NCBI GenBank assembly: GCA_003647765.1
Contig: QMNM01000014.1
Coordinates: forward strand, 1 to 11,897
From: Candidatus Cloacimonadota bacterium
Lineage (GTDB): Bacteria; Cloacimonadota; Cloacimonadia; JGIOTU-2; B8-G9
DNA: 11,897 nucleotides
Direction of reading: 5' to 3'
The notes under the pieces are model-generated. The model ran no database searches and had not been told where the DNA came from. It was given only the letters and a program-made list of their open reading frames with translations. The position numbers and the translations under genes were made by a program. Every line of letters begins with the position of its first letter. Position 1 is the first letter of the stretch. Shown here in pieces: positions 5,391 to 11,779 of the stretch.

Positions 5391-6651
5391 AAATCCGCTT
5401 TATATCTGCACCTAGTTTGGATAATTTCTGTTCAATTTTTTCATATCCGCGATCAAGATGATAAATACGAGATATTTCTGTTTCACCTTCTGCGGCAAGA
5501 CCAGCTAAAATTAATGCAGCACTCGCTCGTAAGTCAGTTGCCATTACTGGTGCACCAATCAATTTCTCAACCCCTTTAACATAAGCAATGTTATCCTTAA
5601 CTTTAATATTCGCACCTAACCGATTTAGCTCGCTAATATGCATAAATCTTTCAGGGAAAATATTATCCTTAATTATACTTTCGCCCTGCCCAATTGATAG
5701 AAGTGCTGTTAATTGTGCTTGTAAATCAGTTGGGAAATCAGGATAAGGAGCAGTGGAAACCATCAATGGCTTGGTTGTTGGTTGTTGGTTGTTGGTTGTT
5801 ATAGTTATATTGTTTTCTCCAATTCCAAGTTTATAACCACACTCCCTTAATTTTTCTATTACAGATGATAAGTGCTTTGGCTCACAATCAATTATTGTCA
5901 ATTCGCTATTAGTTATAGCACCAGCAATCAAAAAAGTTCCGGCTTCAATTCGGTCTGGAATTATCTCTGCTGTTATTGGCTTTAATGCTTTCACACCTTG
6001 TATTATTAGTTTTGAAGTGCCAATACCTGATATTTTAGCACCCATTTTTGTTAAAAATTCTGCAAGTGCTGTTACTTCTGGCTCACAAGCGGAGTTCTCC
6101 AAGATAGTAGTTCCTTGTGCTTTTACAGCTGCCATCATCACATTAGCTGTTGCACCAACACTGGATTTATCAAAATAAATATGATTTCCGATTAGTTCCT
6201 TTGCTTCTGCTAAAATATAGCCACGCTCTACGCGAATATTTGCACCCAATTTTCTAAATCCTTTTAAATGTAGGTCAATAGGCCGCTGACCAATAGCACA
6301 TCCACCTGGAAATGATACATTTGCTTTACCAAATCTGCCTAATAAAGGACCCATCACATAAGTAGAAGCACGCATAGTTTTTACTAATTCATACGGTGCT
6401 TCCCAAAATGAACAGTTGGAAGTATCTATATTGAGAATATGCGCATCTGGTTCATATTCTACTTTTGCTCCAATAATTCTTAATAAATGAGACATCGTAC
6501 GAATGTCTATTAAATTTGGAACATTTGTCAGAACAGTCCTGCCTTCTACTAATAAAGATGATGCCATTATCGGTAAAGCTGCATTCTTTGCTCCGCTTAT
6601 CCTAACTGTGCCAGAAAGTTTTTTTCCGCCTTTAATTATAATTTTATCCAT
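5386..6651 (-). CDS. murA: UDP-N-acetylglucosamine 1-carboxyvinyltransferase MurA
   Basis: First committed step of peptidoglycan synthesis: transfers enolpyruvate from PEP to UDP-GlcNAc in the cytoplasm. It is 421 aa, close to the usual 417-430. Key residues: Lys22-Asn23 in RISGAKNAALPIMAS, catalytic Cys118 in PGGCAIGQRPIDLH (Cys type, so fosfomycin-sensitive by family knowledge), TAPYPDFPTDLQAQ, FPERFMHISELNRLGA, ATDLRASAALILAGLAAEG and the terminal IYHLDRGYEKIEQKLSKLGA. The ATG at 6651 is chosen: AGAGGA is just upstream and MDKIIIKGG is the family's normal N-terminus. The frame is open 47 codons further, but that stretch is repeat-derived. A TTGGTTG heptamer tandem repeat encodes residues about 284-294 in a variable loop. 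It lies 192 bp upstream of phoB on the same strand; co-transcription is possible but unproven. Confidence 0.96.
   Translation of the reverse strand: MDKIIIKGGKKLSGTVRISGAKNAALPIMASSLLVEGRTVLTNVPNLIDIRTMSHLLRIIGAKVEYEPDAHILNIDTSNCSFWEAPYELVKTMRASTYVMGPLLGRFGKANVSFPGGCAIGQRPIDLHLKGFRKLGANIRVERGYILAEAKELIGNHIYFDKSSVGATANVMMAAVKAQGTTILENSACEPEVTALAEFLTKMGAKISGIGTSKLIIQGVKALKPITAEIIPDRIEAGTFLIAGAITNSELTIIDCEPKHLSSVIEKLRECGYKLGIGENNITITTNNQQPTTKPLMVSTAPYPDFPTDLQAQLTALLSIGQGESIIKDNIFPERFMHISELNRLGANIKVKDNIAYVKGVEKLIGAPVMATDLRASAALILAGLAAEGETEISRIYHLDRGYEKIEQKLSKLGADIKRIY
5771..5800. repeat. Heptanucleotide tandem repeat (TTGGTTG x4) inside murA
   Basis: Four perfect copies of TTGGTTG plus two bases, read on the plus strand. 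On the coding strand it gives a low-complexity Thr/Asn/Gln/Pro segment. Because 7 is not a multiple of 3, gain or loss of one unit would shift the frame of an essential gene; three units (21 nt) would be neutral. Confidence 0.9.
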
Positions 6652-7030
6652 ATATATTCCTCTATTAGCCCACGAGATCACAAAAAAATACAAAAAAAAT
6701 ATTAGACATTGAATCTCTTTAGCCACGAAAAGACCAAGATTATTTCTCTTTCTGTGGCATAAATTTTCTCTGTGCCTTTGTGTCTCTGGCAAAAAAAATT
6801 TATTTCTTGCTAATACAAAATAAGTTTAGATTTTTTGTCCATATTTTTCTGCTTCATTATGCAAAGAGCATTATTAAAAAATTAGTCAAATGAGTAAGAA
6901 ATTAGACGCAAATCAAACGCTAATTTTACAAATTCATCGCAAAAATTTAATTTACAAAAAATATATGTTCGCGTGAGTTCGTTCAGTTCGTATAAGTCCG
7001 CGTCTGCAATGTTTGATTGAAAGGTAGATT
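6652..7030. other. Divergent intergenic region between murA and the aminotransferase gene
   Basis: 379 bp without a supported gene. It holds the murA ribosome-binding site (AGAGGA), the CAC-AAG repeat at 6722-6790, an AT-rich stretch (about 6791-6966) where both promoters should lie, and a G+C-richer tract (6967-7005) with GTTCG-like words about every 10 nt. AGACGC at 6904-6909 is answered by GCGTCT at 7000-7005. I could not pick out a convincing -35/-10 pair for either gene. Confidence 0.6.
6722..6790. repeat. CAC-AAG type intergenic repeat (copy B)
   Basis: GCCACGAAAAGA at 6722-6733 pairs with 6747-6758 at 10 of 12 positions. A second, outer right arm at 6767-6790 (CTCTGTGCC followed by TTTGTGTCTCTGGC) has the same 8-nt CACxAAG periodicity as the copy at 787-858. 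It lies upstream of murA and would be in its leader or promoter region. Confidence 0.65.
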
Positions 7031-8221
7031 ATGCAAGTCGTAATTAGTAATAGGTTAAAGAATCTCTCTTTTTATCCGTTCAATGAATTAGATAGTATTG
7101 TGATAAAATTAAGAAAGAGTTGCATAGAACCGATAGATTTTGGTATTGGTGATTACAAAATTCCTACACCAAAATTTATTCGCAAAATGTGTCAAAAAGG
7201 GATTGAGCAGACAAAGAGTGATGGATATCCCAGTTATATCGGTAGTTATAGATTGCGTAGCACAATAGCAGAATGGACCAAGCACAAATATAATGTAGAA
7301 TTAAATCCGGACAAGGAAATAATGGTAACTTTAGGAGCAAAAGAAGCTGTATTCAATTTTCCAGAAGCATTCATAAATTCAGGTGATTATGTATTAGTGC
7401 CAAATCCTGGCTATCCTCCTTACTCACGAGGAACTTTATTTGCAGAAGGAAAAGTATATTATCTTAACTTAACAGAAGAAAATGATTTTTTGCCTAATTT
7501 GGATGATATTCCATCTGATATATGTGAAAAGGCAAAAATCTTATGGATTAACTATCCAAATAATCCAACAGGTAAAATAGCACCAGATGAATTTTATAAA
7601 AATGTAATTGAATTCGCTCAGCAGTATAACATTATTATATGTTCAGACGAGACATATTCAGATTTGTATTTTACTAAAAAGAGGCCAAAGTCAATCCTGG
7701 AATTTACTAAGGAAGGTGTGATTGTATTTCAGAGTTTATCTAAGAGAAGCATAATGACTGGCTATAGAGTTGGCTGGGTTGCTGGTGATGAAAGGATTAT
7801 CAATGCTTTTAGTAAATTAAAAACTAATATTGACTCAGGAGTGCCTAATTTTATTCAACTTTCTGCAATTGCTGCCTTAAAAGATGAACATCATATACGC
7901 AAGTTGAGAATTGAGCTTAAAAAGAAAATGAAGATTATGAATAAAGCATTTAAATCTATAGGACTGCCGAATAATAGGCCAGATGGCTCTATCTATCTCT
8001 GGCAAAAAATCCCAGATAATTACACTGCTGTAGAATTTGCTAAAACACTACTTGAACCAAATATTGCAATCATTACAACTCCTGGTTTATGGCTTGCTGA
8101 AACTGTTGATAACATAAATCCTGGAAACGATTATATTCGTTTAGCATTAGTACCAAGTATAGATGAATGTAAAAATGCTGCAAAACGACTAAAAATGTAT
8201 TCAGAAATTCTGATAAGATAG
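7031..8221 (+). CDS. PLP-dependent class I/II aminotransferase, diaminopimelate aminotransferase-like
   Basis: A 396-aa fold-type I aminotransferase. Residues visible: GIGDYKIPTP (38-47), YPSYIGSYRLR (66-76), NYPNNPTG (174-181, Asn178 contacting PLP), SDETYSDLYF (205-214, Asp206 with the PLP ring nitrogen and Tyr209), QSLSKRSIMTGYRVGW with Schiff-base Lys238 and Arg246, and DYIRLAL with Arg370 for the substrate carboxylate. The DFGIGD start and the KTNIDSGVPNFIQ segment resemble LL-diaminopimelate (DapL) and N-succinyl-diaminopimelate aminotransferases; SLSKRS is more typical of the latter. Either would supply DAP for lysine and peptidoglycan, which suits its position divergent from murA. Aspartate or alanine aminotransferase activity cannot be excluded. 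The ATG at 7031 has AAGG 7 nt upstream. No dap genes are adjacent in this window. Confidence 0.9.
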   Translation: MQVVISNRLKNLSFYPFNELDSIVIKLRKSCIEPIDFGIGDYKIPTPKFIRKMCQKGIEQTKSDGYPSYIGSYRLRSTIAEWTKHKYNVELNPDKEIMVTLGAKEAVFNFPEAFINSGDYVLVPNPGYPPYSRGTLFAEGKVYYLNLTEENDFLPNLDDIPSDICEKAKILWINYPNNPTGKIAPDEFYKNVIEFAQQYNIIICSDETYSDLYFTKKRPKSILEFTKEGVIVFQSLSKRSIMTGYRVGWVAGDERIINAFSKLKTNIDSGVPNFIQLSAIAALKDEHHIRKLRIELKKKMKIMNKAFKSIGLPNNRPDGSIYLWQKIPDNYTAVEFAKTLLEPNIAIITTPGLWLAETVDNINPGNDYIRLALVPSIDECKNAAKRLKMYSEILIR

Positions 8222-8323
8222 AAATATACTATAACAATCTCATCTTATTGGAATGCAATTAATTAATTATAGCGATTCACTCATTATCAAGCCCAAGCAT
8301 GGTAATGTCTAATGGAGGTCTAT

Positions 8324-8518
8324 ATGGAATGTAATCAGAGAAAAAATATGACAAAATGTAACTGTACTTATCCTTGTAACAAAAAGGGTATTTGTTGCGA
8401 GTGTATAGCTTATCATCGTAGTTTAGGAGAGCTCCCTGCTTGTTATTTCCCAAAAGATGCTGAGCGAACTTATGACCGCAGTATAGAATATTTTATAAAA
8501 ATTTATAATGAGCGATAG
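8324..8518 (+). CDS. Small cysteine-rich protein, DUF6485-like
   Basis: A 64-aa protein with eight cysteines (3, 12, 14, 18, 24, 25, 27 and 40). The core runs [20 protein letters not shown], followed by [23 protein letters not shown]. This pattern matches what I recall of the uncharacterised DUF6485 family. The CxC, CC and CxC spacing suggests binding of zinc or an Fe-S cluster, but no function is known. The ATG at 8324 is preferred because GGAGG lies 5 nt upstream; an ATG four codons earlier overlaps that site. There is no signal peptide or membrane helix. It is probably monocistronic: 102 bp after the aminotransferase gene and followed by a hairpin with a T-run. Confidence 0.82.
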   Translation: MECNQRKNMTKCNCTYPCNKKGICCECIAYHRSLGELPACYFPKDAERTYDRSIEYFIKIYNER

Positions 8519-8570
8519 TTAGATTTAATTATACTACAATTTGGTAGTTCTGTATAAGTAAGTAGTATTC

Positions 8571-8589
8571 AATCCTACGGGATTTTTTT
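8571..8589 (+). terminator. Intrinsic terminator with UACG tetraloop
   Basis: AATCC (8571-8575), loop TACG, GGATT (8580-8584), running into seven T residues (8583-8589). C(UACG)G is an exceptionally stable tetraloop, which offsets the short stem. It lies 53 nt past the stop of the cysteine-rich protein gene. Confidence 0.65.
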
Positions 8590-8593
8590 CACA

Positions 8594-8632
8594 GAAACTC
8601 GACTCGGGTTCTTTGAACTCGAGTCGGGTTTC
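8594..8632. repeat. 18-bp hairpin with 3-nt loop, also a 14-nt direct repeat
   Basis: Positions 8594-8611 pair with 8615-8632 over a TTT loop. All 18 positions pair, two as G-T wobbles when read as RNA. The same DNA holds a direct repeat: ACTCGACTCGGGTT (8597-8610) and ACTCGAGTCGGGTT (8617-8630), one mismatch. It is far richer in G+C than the flanks. No T-run follows, so it is not an ordinary terminator. Confidence 0.7.
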
Positions 8633-8712
8633 ACGGTCTATTGTCTGAAAATCGGTAATCCTGTATAAGTAGTTGTATCCAATTTAAGATGCTTTGGTTA
8701 ATAAATCATTCA

Positions 8713-8756
8713 CCACTACTTTTGTGGAACTACCTACAATTTTAGTTGTAGGTTTT
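8713..8756. repeat. Two tandem hairpins, second terminator-like
   Basis: CCAC (8713-8716) with GTGG (8724-8727) is weak. ACCTACAA (8732-8739) with TTGTAGGT (8746-8753) is a perfect 8-bp stem over a 6-nt loop, ending in TTTT. It could be a weak terminator in the plus direction. Confidence 0.45.
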
Positions 8757-8827
8757 AGAAAGAATAGCACACACTACTTCGCCAAAACCTTGTAAGGCAG
8801 GCTGAAAAACGCTGACTAAAAACATTG

Positions 8828-8881
8828 ACACTGATAAAAAATTAAAATTACTCTGTGTCTCTGTGGCTATTTTATCAGTGT
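8828..8881. repeat. 12-bp perfect inverted repeat around a CTCTGTG repeat (copy D)
   Basis: ACACTGATAAAA (8828-8839) and TTTTATCAGTGT (8870-8881) are perfect inverted arms. Between them is CTCTGTGTCTCTGTGGC (8851-8867), a relative of the CACAAAG repeats elsewhere in the window. It ends 33 nt before the ABC ATPase start codon, so it would fall in or next to that gene's leader. Confidence 0.65.
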
Positions 8882-8914
8882 TTTCCTGTCTTGAATTAAA
8901 AATTGGGCTTAATT

Positions 8915-9673
8915 ATGGAAAACATAATTTCAATAGAGCATCTATATGTAAATTATGAGCATTTAACTGTTTTAGAAAATATAAATTTAAAAGTTCATAA
9001 TAAGGATTTTTTATGTATTATCGGTCCAAATGGAGGTGGGAAAACTACTTTACTTAAAGTAATATTGGGATTAATTAAACCAGAAAAGGGTTCTATAACA
9101 GTTTTTAACCAATCTCCTGAACAAGCGAGAGATAAAATAGGATATGTGCCGCAATATCATACTTTTGATAGGAATTTCCCAATAGATGTATTTGATGCAG
9201 TATTGATGGGTAATATAAACAATAAAAAATATTTCAAAAAGTTCTCTATTAGAGAAAGAGAAAAAGCTGAGCAGTCATTAGCAGAAGTTGATATGTTAAA
9301 TTTTCTGCATAGGCAGGTTGGAAAACTTTCTGGTGGACAGATACAGAGAATACTTATTGCCAGAGCATTGGTGTCTAATCCTAAATTACTTCTTCTTGAC
9401 GAACCAACAGCAAGTATTGATACAAAAGTAGGAATGGATGTATATGATATATTAAGAAAACTAAATGAGGAAATTACAATAATACTGGTTTCCCATGATA
9501 TTGGAGTAATTTCCTCTTATGCAAAGCAGATTGCATGTTTAAATAAGTATCTTTATTATCACGAGACAAAAGAGATTACTGATGAGACAATACAAGCAAT
9601 GTATAAGTGTCCAGTGGATTTGATTGCTCATGGCGTTCCACATAGAGTTTTAGGTAGACATAAGTCAAAATAG
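8915..9673 (+). CDS. ABC transporter ATP-binding protein, ZnuC/MntB metal-import type
   Basis: A 252-aa cytoplasmic ATPase that should power a divalent metal (zinc or manganese) importer. Motifs: Walker A GPNGGGKT (37-44), Q-loop Gln80 in YVPQ, signature LSGGQ (138-142), Walker B LLLLDE (158-163), D-loop ASID and H-loop His194 in VSHD. The GPNGGGKTT form, the FDRNFPIDVFDAVLMG segment and the C-terminal VDLIAHGVPHRVLGRH point to the metal-uptake ABC family. Start: the ATG at 8915 gives the normal N-terminus; an in-frame TTG at 8903 adds four residues, and no strong ribosome-binding site is seen. No permease or binding-protein gene is in the window, as the next gene is dxr after 92 bp. The partners may be encoded elsewhere. 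Metal specificity is inferred from the family. Confidence 0.88.
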   Translation: MENIISIEHLYVNYEHLTVLENINLKVHNKDFLCIIGPNGGGKTTLLKVILGLIKPEKGSITVFNQSPEQARDKIGYVPQYHTFDRNFPIDVFDAVLMGNINNKKYFKKFSIREREKAEQSLAEVDMLNFLHRQVGKLSGGQIQRILIARALVSNPKLLLLDEPTASIDTKVGMDVYDILRKLNEEITIILVSHDIGVISSYAKQIACLNKYLYYHETKEITDETIQAMYKCPVDLIAHGVPHRVLGRHKSK

Positions 9674-9765
9674 CATACATTAGCGTAATGCGTATGGCGT
9701 AAAACACACAAGAAGAGATCAGACATTTAAATGAACACAAGTAATTTTTATAAAGGTGGTTTTGT

Positions 9766-10929
9766 ATGAAAAAGAGAATTGCACTTTTAGGAGCAACTGG
9801 TTTCATTGGAAAATATACTTGTGATGTAGTAAAAAACCATCAGGATAAGTTTGAGATTGTTCTAGCTACTGCTCATACAAATTATAGAAAATTAATGCAT
9901 ATTGCTCATAAATTTAATATTAAAATATTGGTATTAACTGATGAGTCCATGCATAGCAAAGTGCAGATAGAGAATTTGCCTATGGGAACAAATCTGTATT
10001 TTGGTGAAAAGGCACTAATATCTCTATTAAAGACAAGTGATTATGATATTTTGTTAAATGCGATCATAGGTTCTGCTGGTCTACAATATACAATTACAGG
10101 TTTGGATACAGGTAAGGACATTGCACTCGCTAATAAAGAATCATTAGTAATGGCTGGACATATCATTAAAAGAAAGCTCTCAGAAAAAAAATGTAAGTTA
10201 ATACCTGTTGATAGTGAACATAGTGCTATTTCTCAATGTTTAGGAAACAATCCCAGGTCTGAGATTAGGAGAATTATTCTCACAGCATCAGGTGGTCCAT
10301 TCCATAATTGGAGCCAAGAGCAATTTACGAAAATAGAGTTAGATGATGCACTTGCTCATCCTACTTGGAATATGGGCAGGAAAATAACAATTGACTCAGC
10401 AACTTTGGTGAATAAAGGGCTTGAAGTGATTGAGGCACATTGGCTTTTTGATATTGATTATGATAATATTGATGTTGTTATACATCCTCAATCTATTGTT
10501 CATTCATTTGTTGAGTTTGTTGATGGCTCTATTCTTGCTCAATTAAGTAATCCTGATATGAAAATACCCATTCAATATGCACTCTCTTATCCTCAAAGAA
10601 TTCCAGCTTCTGTTCCTTTTACTAAAATATCTGAATTACAACAATTGACCTTTAAAAAAGTGGATAAAGAAAAATTTCCTTTGCTATCTTTGGCTTATCA
10701 AGTAGGAAGAGCAGATGGAATAATGCCAACAGTATTTAATTCTGCAAATGAAACAGCAGTCTCGTTATTTTTAGCAGAAAAAATAAAATTTACAGATATT
10801 TTCTATATTGTTAAAAATACAGTTAATCAGTTCAGTAATTACCAGATAGAAAATCCTGATATAGAGACAATTTTTAGAATGAATCAAGAAGTTAAAGACA
10901 AGATAATAATCAGTAAGGATTCCGACTAA
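9766..10929 (+). CDS. dxr: 1-deoxy-D-xylulose 5-phosphate reductoisomerase (Dxr/IspC)
   Basis: Converts DXP to 2-C-methyl-D-erythritol 4-phosphate with NADPH, the committed step of the MEP isoprenoid pathway. It is 387 aa, a normal length. Visible: nucleotide-binding LLGATGFIG (7-15; GATGFIG in place of the usual GSTGSIG), LANKESLVMAG (121-131), metal ligands Asp149 and Glu151 in PVDSEHSAI, TASGGPF (173-179), HPTWNMGRKITIDSATLVNKGLEVIEAHWLF with the third ligand Glu220, and HPQSIVHSFVEFVDGS (240-255). The C-terminal helical domain carries FNSANETAV. The ATG at 9766 has AAAGGTGG upstream. Its TAA overlaps the ATG of the downstream DNA methyltransferase gene (TAATG), so the two are probably co-translated. 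In many bacteria dxr lies with cdsA, rseP or uppS; none is next to it here. Confidence 0.96.
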   Translation: MKKRIALLGATGFIGKYTCDVVKNHQDKFEIVLATAHTNYRKLMHIAHKFNIKILVLTDESMHSKVQIENLPMGTNLYFGEKALISLLKTSDYDILLNAIIGSAGLQYTITGLDTGKDIALANKESLVMAGHIIKRKLSEKKCKLIPVDSEHSAISQCLGNNPRSEIRRIILTASGGPFHNWSQEQFTKIELDDALAHPTWNMGRKITIDSATLVNKGLEVIEAHWLFDIDYDNIDVVIHPQSIVHSFVEFVDGSILAQLSNPDMKIPIQYALSYPQRIPASVPFTKISELQQLTFKKVDKEKFPLLSLAYQVGRADGIMPTVFNSANETAVSLFLAEKIKFTDIFYIVKNTVNQFSNYQIENPDIETIFRMNQEVKDKIIISKDSD

Positions 10930-11771
10930 TGGAAAATACAATACATAAGAAACAGAGTTCCGCGTTTGACGAATGGCTAAATACAATTCAGAATTTGGAC
11001 TGTATTGATGGAATGAAAGAATTCCCAGATAATTCAATTGACATTGTCGTAACTTCGCCTCCTTACGACAATATTAGAAAATATCACGGCTTTTCAGTAG
11101 ATTTATCTGCTGTTGGTAAAGAAATTTTTCGTATATTAAAAGATGGTGGAATTGCAGCTATGGTCATACAAGACCAGACAATAAATTATGGTAAAACATT
11201 GACTTCATTTAGAACAATCATTAATTGGTGTGATAATGCTGGCTTTAAATTGTTTGAATGCCTGATATACAAAAAACATGGAGCAGAAGGTGCATGGTGG
11301 ACTAAACGATTTAGAGTTGACCATGAATATATACCCATTTTTTTGAAAGGTAAAAAGCCACAGTACTTTAATAAGGAGCCGTTGAAAATACCATCTAAAT
11401 GGGCTGGCGTAACAATGACAGGTGGAGCTACAAGATTGACAAGTGGTGAGACATTAAAATCAAGAAAAATAAAGATAAATCCGATGAAGTGTAGAGGTAC
11501 TATTTGGGAATATCTTACTTGCGGAGATGGAGACAAATTAAAGCATCAACATCCTGCAACTTTTCCTGATAAACTGCCTTATGACCTTATTCAATGTTTC
11601 TGTCCACCAAAAGGCATTGTTCTTGACCCGTTTATGGGCAGTGGCACAACTGCTATAGCTGGGATTATACTTGATAGATATTTCATTGGCTTTGATATTT
11701 CCAAAGAATATTGCGAACTTGCGAATAAGAGGTTGGAAAAATATCACACCTTATTTAGCCGAAGAGATTAA
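10929..11771 (+). CDS. Site-specific DNA methyltransferase, beta class (N4-cytosine or N6-adenine)
   Basis: A 280-aa SAM-dependent DNA base methyltransferase. The catalytic motif IV TSPPYDNIRKY (42-52) precedes the SAM-binding motif I LDPFMGSGTT (232-241), the order of the beta class (PF01555-like). A HPATFPDKLPYDLI segment (208-221) and GFDISKEYCELANKRL (254-269) are also typical. TSPPY favours N4-cytosine, although some N6-adenine enzymes share it. The region between motifs (about 120-200, including GAWWTKRFRVDHEYIPIF and GVTMTGGATRL) should hold the target-recognition part; the target site cannot be read from sequence. Its start codon overlaps the dxr stop by one base, implying translational coupling. 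No restriction endonuclease is visible, so it is either solitary or its partner lies beyond the right edge. Confidence 0.9.
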   Translation: MENTIHKKQSSAFDEWLNTIQNLDCIDGMKEFPDNSIDIVVTSPPYDNIRKYHGFSVDLSAVGKEIFRILKDGGIAAMVIQDQTINYGKTLTSFRTIINWCDNAGFKLFECLIYKKHGAEGAWWTKRFRVDHEYIPIFLKGKKPQYFNKEPLKIPSKWAGVTMTGGATRLTSGETLKSRKIKINPMKCRGTIWEYLTCGDGDKLKHQHPATFPDKLPYDLIQCFCPPKGIVLDPFMGSGTTAIAGIILDRYFIGFDISKEYCELANKRLEKYHTLFSRRD

Positions 11772-11779
11772 TTTACTAT

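Larger units (their letters stand above)
8543..8683. repeat. About 30-nt imperfect direct repeat flanking terminator and hairpin
   Basis: Copies at 8543-8573 and 8654-8683 share GGTA, then CTGTATAAGTA, then GTAT-CAAT, with a few substitutions and a 1-nt length difference, 111 bp apart. The terminator and the large hairpin lie between or at their edges. This suggests a segmental duplication or two ends of a small element. Confidence 0.6.

Noticed and set aside
6652-6792. 47-codon N-terminal extension of MurA
   Set aside because: Open by chance: it is encoded by the CAC-AAG repeat and AT-rich leader. The family N-terminus and a ribosome-binding site lie at the ATG at 6651.
8519-8914. tRNA, riboswitch or CRISPR in the repeat-rich gap
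   Set aside because: GGTTC words recall a T-arm but no acceptor, D or anticodon arms fit. Repeats number only two and are not regularly spaced, and no known riboswitch core was recognised.
9576-9806. 76-aa minus-strand frame spanning the ABC ATPase end and dxr start
   Set aside because: Antisense shadow of two well-supported genes with no family features.
11186-11747. Minus-strand frames (116 and 69 aa) opposite the methyltransferase
   Set aside because: They lie antisense to the conserved catalytic and SAM-binding motifs of the methyltransferase.
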